Program-made: the position numbers and the translations under genes | The notes under the pieces: model-generated | Database searches by the model: none | Told to the model about the DNA's origin: nothing | The model's input: the letters and a program-made list of their open reading frames with translations, nothing else | Assembly: GCA_949592205.1 (NCBI GenBank) | Contig: CATIUR010000002.1 | Location: forward strand, 2,051,001 to 2,115,000 | Direction: 5' to 3' | DNA length: 64,000 nucleotides | Source: Helichrysum umbraculigerum | Lineage: Eukaryota > Streptophyta > Magnoliopsida > Asterales > Asteraceae | Shown: in pieces, positions 12,379-23,776 of the stretch | Position numbering within the stretch: the stretch's first letter is position 1 | Layout: each line of letters opens with the position of its first letter

Positions 12379-13692
12379 TTAAGATTCGTTCCGTTCCCTC
12401 CATAGGGAAAGGGTCGAAATTTGCTCCCTTAATTGAACATTTTTCGGTATAAAACATTTCGATAGCTCCCAGATGACATTGTAAACTAGAAAATGACGAT
12501 CCTTTAAACCTCCTAGGATCTCTCGTTCCTCATACCCTAAATTGACAAGATCATCAATCAACTTATTATACGCCTTCCTTATCTTCTTGGGATTTGATAG
12601 ACCGTCGCGTTCTCCTTTGTTTTTGTAGTTCAGATTGTGAGTAAGTTTATTCACAGCTTCCATAAATGCATTCTCTTCCGGTGAATCAGGTTCTCCGGTT
12701 GTAAGTTTAACTAGCTTACAGAGTTCACTAATTCTGGATTTTTGTGTGGAAGTGAAGGGGTATTTGGTGAAGGTGAAGATTCGAACAAGCTTGACGTGAA
12801 GGTCTTTTCTTTTTTCAAAGAAGCTTGTGTCGATTCTTTCCTTTGTGGAATTAGGAAAAACTTCTCGCAATTTTGAGATTATGTAAGAAGCGGGGTCAAC
12901 AAATAATGGAATTTTACCAAGAAATGTGATAGGAATCATCGGGTTTTGTTCTATCCAGAACTCAAGTTTGTTGATCATTGTGGCAACATTGTGATTTATT
13001 AATATCATAGATATTGGAAGGTAATCCATGTCGGCAAATGATTCGAAGAGAAGATCTAAATCTTCTACAAACTTCAGTTCTTGGTCCTTGAAATTTGTGG
13101 AGGGGCTTTCGCATTCTTGATTTGACAGACGAAGAAGAAGGTTTACTTGTTTTTCTAATCCCGCAATAGTTTCTCGTTGGTTGAAGGAAAACGGGAGATT
13201 GGCATAGGTCAATTGTATGACGAATGCTTTATAGACGTCCGCCCTTCGGGAAGGATCGAAAGAAGCACCAAGGTGGTGTTCTTTAAAACAAGGTTGTTCT
13301 ATTTCGACGGATGGAACCTTATCCACAACTCGGTATATGGTGTATTTAGGTTCATATGAAGAGAATGGAAATATATTGTCATTGTGAGAATCGGATATAG
13401 TTTGGACATATACCGATATCTCAGGAATGAGGGTAATTTGGTCACACGTTTTCGGAGGCTTTACTTCATGATTTTCTTCGGGAAGATAATCGAAGTGGAC
13501 AGAATTTGACACTTTAGGCATTTGCAAAGCTGGAGAGTGATCTTCTGGAGATGATGCCAGGTCAGGTAGCTGATCCGTGACATCAAAGTCCAGGAAATGG
13601 TTTGGAATGGAATGTGGGATCCTAAATTCTTCTAGGGAAGCATATAATTCATCCTTTGAAGTAAAAATAGAAGTAGGTTTTTTAGATGTCAT
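12379..13692 (-). CDS. Uncharacterised 437-residue protein of the Athila-type element
   Basis: An uninterrupted ORF starts at ATG (MTSKKPTSIFTSKDEL) 151 bases downstream of the primer-binding site, in the position normally held by gag. It is acidic and polar in the first 130 residues. The rest looks like a mostly helical globular domain with motifs such as LGKIPLFVDPASYIISKLRE, SRISELCKLVKLTTGEP and LVNLGYEEREILGGLKDRHF. There is no CCHC zinc knuckle, no protease DSG/DTG and no membrane segment or signal peptide. I do not recognise the family. It could be a diverged gag-like protein, an accessory ORF or a captured host gene. It has stayed open while ORF1 is frameshifted. Confidence 0.6.
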   Translation of the reverse strand: MTSKKPTSIFTSKDELYASLEEFRIPHSIPNHFLDFDVTDQLPDLASSPEDHSPALQMPKVSNSVHFDYLPEENHEVKPPKTCDQITLIPEISVYVQTISDSHNDNIFPFSSYEPKYTIYRVVDKVPSVEIEQPCFKEHHLGASFDPSRRADVYKAFVIQLTYANLPFSFNQRETIAGLEKQVNLLLRLSNQECESPSTNFKDQELKFVEDLDLLFESFADMDYLPISMILINHNVATMINKLEFWIEQNPMIPITFLGKIPLFVDPASYIISKLREVFPNSTKERIDTSFFEKRKDLHVKLVRIFTFTKYPFTSTQKSRISELCKLVKLTTGEPDSPEENAFMEAVNKLTHNLNYKNKGERDGLSNPKKIRKAYNKLIDDLVNLGYEEREILGGLKDRHFLVYNVIWELSKCFIPKNVQLREQISTLSLWRERNES

Positions 13693-13869
13693 GTTTAAAC
13701 TAATATTATCCTAATTAGCACTAAATTAACAGCAAATTGAATTAAAACTGCTTAAAGTAACTTTCGAGAGATTTCTAAGAAGGAATCAATCGGAAGGATC
13801 TCCTAAATACTACTACTTAAGGTGGCTTGAATCTACGTTTGTGACTCCCCGGCAGCGGCGCCAAAAACC
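13693..13869. other. Leader and primer-binding site of the Athila-type element
   Basis: The minus strand carries TGGCGCCGCTGCCGGGGA at 13844-13863, six bases after the LTR end CACATCA. This matches the tRNA-Asp-type primer site known from Athila elements. The remainder is untranslated leader before the ATG at 13692. Confidence 0.75.
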
Positions 13870-16033
13870 TGATGTGCTGACACCGTGTCGTTGTTTTTCA
13901 ATTGATGATGCAAGCGCAGCAGGGGTTTTAAATTTATATTTTGCGGGGCTTAAATTAACCGTACTACCTACTTGATTAGTAAGTGGTAAGTATAACCTAA
14001 GATCGTTCTATGAATCCAAACGTGTGGGCGATTAAAGTTGACACTTTCAGTAGAGAAGTATTTAGGATGGCACAAAGTAGGTAGGTTTGGGGTTTAAAGA
14101 CAGATAATTAAAATGCAGGAAAGTAAATTGCAGGAAAATAAAATGCAGGAAAGCAGATAAAGATAAAGATGTGATTGTTGAGATTTCGATAATTAACATT
14201 TCAGGATGACAGAACAAATAGGGTTGATACGTAATATGGCAGTTAAACTACTAGGTGTAAACTCTAGAACCCTACCAACTTAGTTTCCCATTGGCGTGTC
14301 ACTTGGAACTAGGTTATCGTGATTCTGATCGGAGCAATACGCAAACTTCCAATACTCATCTAGTTGAAAGATGAGCAACCTATTTTGGTGTTATACCGAG
14401 GTGCATGAATCAGTAGCGTATCGTCTCATAGGTCATACCGTTCTTAACCCCTAAGGTAGTTTACTACTCTATTAGCACGAAGATTAATAGCTTTTGTATG
14501 CTTGGACTGCCGATTATGTAAGACTTAGTGTTTCATGAACTCTAGGTAACTAGGACTTTATTCTATTCCTAAGTCTCGTCTTTGTTTAGTTAAGTTCTAA
14601 TTACTTCGACTTATGACTTAAGTTCTCCTTTTCAAACAGTTATACATCTCCAGATTATCCGCAGTTTGATAAAACGTGTTTCATATGAGGACCATGCCTT
14701 TCAATAATAGACAGTGTACTTTACGTGGGATTTCCACTGCTTCTTATATCCAACACGCGGTCAAGAGTAATTGACAGTGAAAGTGACACTTTAACTAATT
14801 AAACGTAAAGCAGTGCAGAAATGTAAACCTAATATATACAACGAGTGGTTTCATTGTGTCTTACTTATTGCATGTCATGGGCACAGATAACTACTTACCA
14901 TAATTAAGGTTGATCAGAACCTAATTACTAGGTTGCAGTCACGTGGATAACTGGAAAGGGTGCTCCATAAATTAAACTTAAATTCATAAAGTCCTAACAA
15001 TACAAAGATTATTATCTCCTATTTTGTCTGAACGTGTTTCACGAACATTATTTTATATTGCATTGATTCTCGTAGGATACACCAGTTAGTTGTGTAGTTG
15101 TATTATCCTTTCGGAGTTTCAACTTTTGAACTAGAGCTGATTCCAATGGTATAACTACCTTCGGTCGTTTGTCGGCTTCCGTACGTTTGTACTTTGCATA
15201 AAGCATTTTCAGCACTATACCGAATAAACAGTCGAATAGGGGCCGTTATATCATTTTACGATTATCGTGCATTGATTATGTAATGACATCCTTACTTATA
15301 ATTATCTACATCATCAGCAATCACAATAATAAACTACTCGCAATTCATGGCAATAAATAAATCACATACCAAGCAATAACACATATTCAAAATATGAAAT
15401 GAGACAAGTATAATAAAAGTTTAGATATCACCCGGAATTAAATGCGTAGCAGCGTATTATTATAATTGACAAACTCTTTCACACGTACAAAGATTGATCT
15501 CCGAATCTTTAGCGTTCGCCCTAGCTTCTACGTTAGTCCGTGGACTAATTACAATATTCCTAGAATGAGAAAGACTAAAAGACTACGAAAGATTTTCTAG
15601 TGAGAAAGAAAGAGTGAAATATGCTAGAATGTGTGCATATGTGGTGTGTGTTTCAAATGAACCTAAGCCTCCTATTTATAGGTGAGCTTTGGCTCACATT
15701 AGCACCAAGAGGTGCATGTTAGAAAAAGATAGCCAAAAGGGTGCACCAGGTACCGTACAACACGAAAAGTAGGCGCACCGGGTACCGTACAACACGAAAA
15801 GTAGGCGCACCAGGTACCAAAAGTTGCCAAAAATGGAAACCGAGACGGGGGCAGGGTGGCCGGCGCCGCCCAAGGTGTGGCTGGCGGCGGTGGGCCCAGG
15901 GCCGGCGGCGGCTGGCCTGTGGCGGCCCCGTTTCGCCGTCATTTGCTTCGTTTCTTTATTCGTGCGTGTTTTCTTCGTTATGCGTCCGTTTGCGTCGATT
16001 CTTTTTTTGTTGGATTCGTAATTCAAAAACGAA
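13870..16033 (-). repeat. 5' LTR of the Athila-type element, lacking about 0.4 kb of U3
   Basis: It aligns with 4600-6742 along its whole length, differing by a few dozen substitutions and a roughly 21-base insertion of GGCGG-rich sequence near 15881. The alignment stops at AAAACGAA (16033), whereas the other LTR continues to 7141. The 33-base tandem unit and the TATA box are both retained. Confidence 0.7.
15672..15680 (-). promoter_or_regulatory. TATA box of the 5' LTR
   Basis: TATAAATAG on the minus strand, upstream (in element orientation) of the primer site and ORFs; identical to the 3' LTR copy. It is the best candidate promoter for transcribing the element despite the shortened U3. Confidence 0.5.
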
Positions 16034-16751
16034 TACCTATTTTTAGTTAACTCAATCCTTTTCCAAATCAAATTATATTATTATTATTATTATTTCTAAT
16101 TCTAATAATGTAGGAGGTGTGAACGATTTTTGATATGGGAATGTATTAGCAGATAATTTACTTTCCTTTATTACAGATTCAGACTTTGTATATGTCCATA
16201 ATTGTATCTCAACTTAATGAATATTTTAATGACATACAATCGTCTTTTGTTTTGCATTACAAAAAGTCTTATATTTACTAAAAAAATTAAAAAGATTATA
16301 TCTTTTTAAAGTTTCTCTCTATATAAATTTCTCAGCTTCAAAATTTTTTCTTCTATATATTTCCCACATCTCTCAAACTCAATTTTTAATTTCAACCATA
16401 TTAATATTTTTTCTATTCAAGGTATCTACCCACACATCTCTCTATCATCTTATTAATATTTCAATTTAATCTTTATTACATGTTATAGTTCTTCTTTTTA
16501 ACGTATCTATCTTTATTTGATGTCATTTTTTAACGTGTGTGTTGTCAGTTTAACATTAATATTTTAATTTAATCTTTATTTGATGGTATTATATGATGTT
16601 ATTACTCTTATTTTTAACGTGTATATCTTAATTTGATGTATTGGTATATAAAAGTCAAAGAAATAAAACCGTTTTAATGATGCCCGTATCCCACCATTCA
16701 AGGGTAGATTTAATGGCTGGATATGTCTTATGTATAAAATAATGTTACGGG

Positions 16752-16807
<56 letters not shown>

Positions 16808-17115
16808 GATGTATAATGTTAATGTGTATGGCTGATGATGAGCAATGTCAATACACTTCTAGATTTTATCTACTTTACAACATATTTTCTAATGTTTGTA
16901 ATGATATTTTTAATTTTCTTTCGTTTTACTAGATATCAAAATATAGGTATCAACACTATAACAAACATAAATTCGAGATTACAAACTCAATCTATCAAAG
17001 TTAGAGTTTTACAAAATTTACATTGAAAGGTAAAACTACTTTTTATACTCTTAATATATACAATCAAGAACACTTTTTAATTATAATTACTAATTCAATA
17101 AATTTTGGCGTATAG
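16034..17115. other. AT-rich sequence upstream of the RPA-like exon, with a (CAT)n microsatellite
   Basis: A CAT/ATC repeat fills about 16752-16807. Short open stretches around 16950-17030 (KVRVLQNLH) might be a degraded upstream exon of the RPA-like gene, but this is not supported well enough to call. Confidence 0.4.
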
Positions 17116-17220
17116 CGTTGATGCAAATGGTGTTCAAGTACTCTCCATTACTATATTGGAGCCTCCATATTCTCAAACATATATCTCTTCCAATATTGAC
17201 TTTTTTGATGGAAGCCGACC

Positions 17221-19049
17221 TTTAACACCCCTCATTTAATACAACAATTGTATATTAATTACCACGGAATCGTATACTTACAATACATAGTTTATTTGAG
17301 TTCTGCTTGAAAATTTTCGCAAACCTTTATACATATGTTTAACTATTAAACAAACATAGTTAACTTGTTTACAAATCGGGGCATTATATACTACAAAACA
17401 TTATTTATAACAGACTGGATCAGAGTTGCAAGTTTCAAACACTCCCAGCATCAAAACATCCTTCCTGACTACCCACAAAATAAACATAACCTGCAGGAAG
17501 TAAATTGAGGGATTAGCACGAAGCTAAGTGAATGAATAATCAACTACATTTCAATTTAGCTTGCAATTTGTTCACAACCAATAATGTAACAAATATCGTC
17601 AAGAGGAACGGTGGTTCCTAAGGACCCTGTTCTGGGTGGCCCCATCAGAACACTTACATCAACTGTAGGCCAAAACAGTGATTAACCGCTAACTAAATGC
17701 TAATCTCCATCAACACATGTACGCAACCCTGTGTTGACCAACATTAGCAATCAAGTCCAACTGACAATCTAGTTGACCTCTGGATTTATCAATCAAGCTC
17801 ACATACTAATCAAACCACCAGTCAAATGGCATATCATTTCAAAGTTTACATTCTATCAATAGTAATCCTATAATTACTGATTGAAATCAAACTGACACAA
17901 CCAAATCAAACTGTGAGTTTCAAATCCACTCACCTGATTGTTTTAGTTCACTTACTCAGCTGTCTTATCTCGCTGAGTTCTCTAGGGATCTGAGAATCAA
18001 CAATCAGATATAAGTTAGTAATCAGGATTTTCAATACTAAACTTATATCAAACATAATTCAAAGAACTAGATATTATTTATACAATTATTTAGTTCCTAT
18101 TCATAATATAGCATATCAACAATTACTTATCAACAATTTGAATATGCAATTGTTTAAAATCAAAAGGCCACAAAACAGGTAACTACCCGCCGGGTAGCCT
18201 CATTACCCGCCGGGTATCCTATCATACCAGCCGGGTCACTCTATGTAGCAACCGGGTAAATTAAAAGTTGGGGGAACAGAACTCATTTGTGTTTTAAAGG
18301 CTGTACAAGCCGCCGGATACGGGTCCTACCCGCCGGGTTCTCGGTTTAGGCACATTACCCGCCGGGTACGAGTTCTACCCGCCGGGTACCCACCCTGCAC
18401 CAGCAACCTTCGTTCAGCTCAGAACCATACTCGATTTTTGCTATCAAATATACCAAAATCAGTTTCTATAGTGCTTAGCAATCACAATTAATAACAGCAA
18501 CTATTTCTAGCATCATATACCATCATATATCATCTAATCATCATTTACTCATATGATTTCTATTTATTCAATCAAACTAAAATTGCAAAAGTAACTTACT
18601 AGTTGATCTTGAGAAGCTAAAGATGATGATGATGATGATTTTAACTTCAAAATCACAGCTCAATTTCAGTTTCAAGTCCTTGATTGAGTTCTTAGTTTAG
18701 GTTTTAGGCTTTTAGGTTTCAAAGTTTATAAAAAGGGAAAGTGATAAAACTTTCCTAAAAAGGAAACTATTTAAGTCGGTTAAGATTTTACACCGACCCG
18801 CATCCACTTAAAACTAGACCCCTTTCAACCTATTGCCTGGAACCTAAAAAAAACATTTGCGAGAAACTTATTTTATTGCACCGTTAACTATAGTAAATTA
18901 AAACAAACAATAATTTATTAAGCACAATAAGTCCTGAAGCTTATTTAATTAAGTTTCACAAATAACAAATAATATCAAATAATTTCTAATGCGATTAAAT
19001 ATATCAATTTAAAATTAGAATTTACCGGACCAAAAGAGAGGATGTTACA
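17221..19049 (-). repeat. 3' LTR of the Tekay-type element
   Basis: In element orientation it starts TGTAACATCCTC and ends GGGTGTTAAA, just inside the CGACC duplication. It holds a cluster of TACCCGCCGGGTA odd palindromes at 18184-18390. A TTTTTATAAAC stretch near 18725 is a possible promoter element. Confidence 0.85.
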
Positions 19050-19061
19050 ACTCTCCCCCCC

Positions 19062-22000
19062 TTAGAAAGATTTCGTCCCCGAAATCTCATCACGATCAAA
19101 TAATCCAGGATATCTGGATCTCATACTATCCTCGGTTTCCCAGGTTAGGTTTGAACCTAAACTATGTTTCCACTTTACTAACACCATGGGAATCTGTTAC
19201 TTCCTCAGTTTGGTAATTTTTCTGTCAAGAAGTTCAACTGGTTCTTCAACTAACTTCTGACTTTGATCTACTTTCAAATCTTTCAAAGGAAGAATCTGAG
19301 ACTGGTCTTCAACGTTACATTTCCTCAAATAACAAATGTTAAACGTGTCATGAATACCAGCAAGCTCTGGAGGAAGATCCAATGTAACAGACTGATCATT
19401 AACAATCTGACGAATTCTAAACGGTCCAATATATCGAGGAGCCAATTTGCCACGTCTCCCAAACCGTATTACCCCTTTCCAAGGCGAAACTTTCAAGTAA
19501 ACAAGTTCACCTTCAACAAAAGTAACTGGTCGACGTTTAGGATCAGCATATTGTTTCTGTCTATCACGTGCAGCTTTCAACTTTTCACGAGCCACTGCCA
19601 CTTTATCAGCTGTCATTTGCACAATATCTGGACCTGCAAATTGTTTCTCACCTGCCTCTAACCAACAAGTTGGAGTTCTACAATGGCGACCATAAAGCAT
19701 TTCATATGGAGGCATGCCAATACTAGAATGATAAGAATTATTATAAGCAAACTCAACCAATGGCAAATGAGAATCCCAAGAACCACCATACTCTAGAATA
19801 CAAGCTCTTAACATATCCTCCAATGTCTGAATCGTACGTTCTGATTGTCCATCTGTTTGAGGATGATAAACTGTACTAAGATTCACTCTGGTGCCCAACT
19901 CGTGCTGCAAACTTTGCCAAAAATGAGATACAAACCTCGGATCTCTATCAGATACAATCGATAATGGAATACCATGCCGAGAAACAATCTCATTCACATA
20001 CAACTGTGCAAGCTTACTCAAAGATGCAGTTTCACTAGTAGCTAGAAAATGAGCGCTCTTAGTTAATCGATCAACAATAACCCAAACCATATCATTTCCT
20101 CGGGCAGTTCTAGGCAACTTGATAACAAAATCCATAGTCAAATGTTCGCACTTCCATTCTGGAATTTCAAGCTGTTTTAACGACCCATACGGCTTCTGGT
20201 GTTCAGCTTTAACTTGAGAACAAATATGACAAGAACTAACAAAACTTGCTACATCCATTTTCATTGTAGGCCACCAATACAAAGGTCTCAAGTCATTATA
20301 CATTTTCGTACTTCCACGATGTACAGACAATCTGGACTTATGGGCTTCATTCAGAATAACATCTCGAAGACCACCAAACAAAGGAATCCAAACACGAGAC
20401 TGAAAGGTTTTTAATCCTCTCGAATCATCCAATAGCAATTCCTTTCGATTCAACATAATTTCAGATTTCAACTTTTGATCTAACAAAGCTTCTAACTGTG
20501 CAGCTTTTATCCGAGCCACCAAATCAGAGGAAACTTCTAAACGCATAAAATAAACTCGATCAGAAGTTACCTTGCGGCTCAAAGCATCAGCAACCACATT
20601 GGCTTTTCCTGGATGGTATTTAATCTCACAATCATAATCTTTGATTAATTCAAACCATCGTCTCTGCCGCATATTCAACTCTTGCTGTGAAAATATATAC
20701 TGAAGACTCTTGTGATCTGTACAAATAATACATTTGGTACCATACAAGTAATGCCTCCAGATTTTCAAAGCAAACACAACCGCTGCAAGCTCTAAATCAT
20801 GGGTCGGATAATTTCTTTCATGAGGTTTGAGCTGACGAGAAGCATAAGCAACCACACGATCTCGCTGCAACAAAACACATCCCAAACCAGCAATCGATGC
20901 ATAACAGTAAACAACAAAATCATCGGACCCATCTGGCAATGCTAACACAGGAGCCTGACATAACAACTGTTTCAGAGTCTGAAAAGCTGTTTCCTGTTGT
21001 TCAGTCCAAACAAATTTTCCATCCTTACGGGTCAATTTAGTCAATGAACCGGCAATTTTAGAAAAGTCCTTTATGAACTTCCGGTAATAACCTTCCAAAC
21101 CAAGAAAACTCTTTATTTCAGAAGCCGACTTTGGAGCTTTCCAATTCATTACAGCTTCAATCTTTGAAGGATCAACTTTAACACCATCATTACATATAAT
21201 ATGACCCAAAAACTGTACTTCCCGAATTCAAAATTCACATTTAGAAAACTTTGCATACAAATGTTCTCTCTTTAAGGTTTCCAATACTAACCTCAAATGC
21301 ATTCCATGTTCTGATTCGGATTGAGAATATACCAAAATATCATCGATAAATATAATCACAAATTTATCAAGAAAAGGTCGACAAACACGGTTCATCAAAT
21401 CCATAAAAACTGCTGGAGCATTCGTCAAACCAAAAGGCATAACCAGGAATTCAAAATGACCATACCTGGTACGAAATACAGTTTTAGGAATATCCCGTTC
21501 ACAAACACGAACTTGATGATAACCCGACCTTAAATCAATTTTAGAATAAAACGAAGATCCCTGCAACTGATCAAACAAATCATTTATGCGAGGCAGAGGA
21601 TATTTATTCTTTACTGTCCATTTATTCAATTCCCTATAATCAATGCACATTCTAAAAGACCCATATTTCTTTTTCACAAACAGAACTGGTGCACCTCAAG
21701 GAGAAGAACTAGGTCTAACGAACCCTTTATCCAACAACTCCTATATCTGATTCATCATTTCACGCATTTCAGAAGGAGCTAATCTATAGGGAGCTTTGGC
21801 TACAGGTGACGAGCCAAGAACAAGATCAATCTGATATTCAACTTCCCTAACTGGTAGTAATCCAGGTAATTCATCAGGGAACACTTCCGGATATTCAGAA
21901 ACAACCGGGACATCAGAAAGAGATTTCTTTTCTACTTTAGTGTCAATCACATAAGCTAGGTACGATTTACAGCCTTTAGACAAAGATTTCCTAGCTTTCA

Positions 22001-23612
22001 TCATACTAATCAAAGGTAGACAAACATTATCCCGTTCTCCTCGAGCCACGACATATGACTCTTCAGAGATTGGAATTCTAATCAGCTTATTGTGGCAATC
22101 TATACTTGCTTTACACTGACTTAACCAATCCATGCCAATAATCACATCGAAACTAGCAATCGGCATCAACAGAAAGGAAATTGGGAAAGTCTGGCCATCT
22201 ATCATAATATTAGCTCCAATTACCGAGGTGGTAACAGGAACTGATTTGCCACTAGCTATTTCTACTTCAACAGGGTTTGTAATCAAAGTAGGCATCATTT
22301 TCAACTTATCACAGAAATACACAAATACAAAAGAACAATTTGCACCTGAATCAAACAAGACACGTGCTGGTACAGAGTTTACAAGAAAAGTACCAGTAAT
22401 AACGTCATCTGTGTGAACAGCTTCATCCACTGTCATTTGAAAAGCCCTACTAACTGCAGATGGCAGATTCTTCCGCTTCTGACCGGAAGATGATGAACTA
22501 ACAACCGACCCAACACTCTGTCTCTTGGCCTCAGAACACTGATTTGCACGATGACCTTCTTTGTGACAATTCCAGCATACATAAGTAGGAAAAACACAAT
22601 CTTTGGCTTTATGTCCAATCACACCACATTTCACACATCTAGTGGTTTGCACAGTACACGGCCCAAAATGTCTAGCTCTACATTTAATACACCAATTTGG
22701 ACGATCAGAAGTACCACCACGACTTTCTTGTTTCTTACCCTGTTGATTTCCTTGCCACCGCTGCTTACCTTTACTAGAAGATTCACTCCTAGATTTCTGA
22801 GAAACCATTTCTTTACTTGGTGCCTCTTGAGGTCTCAAATAACTTTCAACTGACCGAGCTAACATAAAAGCTTGGGAAAGAGATCCAGCTAACCTCACTG
22901 AAGTTCGATAATGATTAGGTAAAGTACCCACAAACGGTTCGATTCGGGTCCTCTCATCAGGAACCCACTGCTGAACAAACCTAAGTTTTTCTGAAAACTG
23001 ATTAATCAAATCATCCATTGACATTTTATTAGTTAATTGCAAATCCATAAACTCCTTTCGAATCCGAGCTATATCAAAGTTTGAACAATACTGCTTACAA
23101 ACTTCATTATGAAAATCAGGCCATCGGATAGATGCTTTCTGAAAAGGAGATAACACAGAAGTAATCGAATCCCACCAATTCATAGCTGCTCCTTTTAAAA
23201 GTTGAGTTGCATAAGGAACCTTTAATTCTTCTTCACATTGACATACTTCAAATTTCTTTTCAATGTCCCTCAACCAATCTAAAGTTACCGAAGGATTTGT
23301 ACTACCAGAGTACACAGATGGATTACTGCTCATAAAGGTTTTAAATGAACACACCTTTTGTTTTGGCGGTGAAATCGTACTAAACACAGGATGAGAAGAT
23401 TCAGCCTCTATTTGTTGTTTATACATTCTGAGTGCTTGGTTTTCCTCTTCCAATTGAAGGAGATACTCATCTCTTTCTAACTCCTCTCTAGCATGGAAAG
23501 AAGTACCAGTATGCTCAGCCCGATTATCATGAGTCTCAACAGTAACTTCCGGCCTTGAGACATTATTAGGGTTAACAGGTGGTTGCTCATTATCCGCCAT
23601 GTCTGTAAACAC
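19062..23612 (-). pseudogene. Gag-Pol polyprotein of the Tekay-type element, four premature stops
   Basis: One continuous frame runs from the ATG at 23612 to a TAA at 19062-19064 touching the polypurine tract (about 1,516 codons), interrupted by stops at 21741 (TAG), 21696 (TGA), 21228 (TGA) and 19197 (TAA). Gag domain covers about residues 90-260 (AAMNWWDSI, RIRKEFMDLQ). CCHC knuckles lie at about 326-339 and 346-359, and the protease motif LFDSGA at about 419-424. Then come reverse transcriptase (SKIDLRSGYHQ, FIDDILVYS), RNase H, HHCC zinc finger, integrase core (IVSDRDPRF, HPQTDGQSER) and, after the last stop, a chromodomain-like VLVKWKHSLGSNLTWE. The first RNase H catalytic Asp is Tyr (codon at 20901-20903). 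Only the Gag-protease part could be made intact. Confidence 0.88.
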
Positions 23613-23761
23613 AACAACATCTCACAAATCGTTAATCGTTAGCACCTATCCTACTAACAATTTCACATTCAGTACATAATCCCATTCCTAAGAATGTTTG
23701 ATACAACACAATCAAAGTTTAGGATTGAACACCCTATCATGTTCAATTTGCCCAAACTATT

Positions 23762-23773
23762 GCTCTGATACCA
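23762..23773 (-). other. Primer-binding site of the Tekay-type element
   Basis: TGGTATCAGAGC on the minus strand, complementary to the 3' end of plant initiator tRNA-Met, three bases from the 5' LTR. Confidence 0.85.
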
Positions 23774-23776
23774 ACT

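Larger units (their letters stand above)
4600..16033 (-). mobile_element. Non-autonomous Athila-type (Ty3/gypsy) LTR retrotransposon
   Basis: Direct repeats of over 2.1 kb (4600-6742 and 13870-16033, about 98% identical by eye) flank 6.7 kb of internal sequence. Read on the minus strand, the order is 5' LTR, primer-binding site TGGCGCCGCTGCCGGGGA, a 437-codon ORF, a spacer, an ATHILA-ORF1-like ORF, a purine-rich AAGTGTGGGA tract, then the 3' LTR. The tRNA-Asp-like primer site and the ORF1 family are what is known of Athila elements. No gag zinc knuckle, protease, reverse transcriptase or integrase was found, so it must depend on another element for movement. Flanks TACCC (left) and TACCT (right) are a 4-of-5 match to a target duplication. 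Confidence 0.75.

Noticed and set aside
16752..16807. Possible CRISPR-like or regulatory array
   Set aside because: A plain CAT trinucleotide microsatellite; no spacers and a eukaryotic context.
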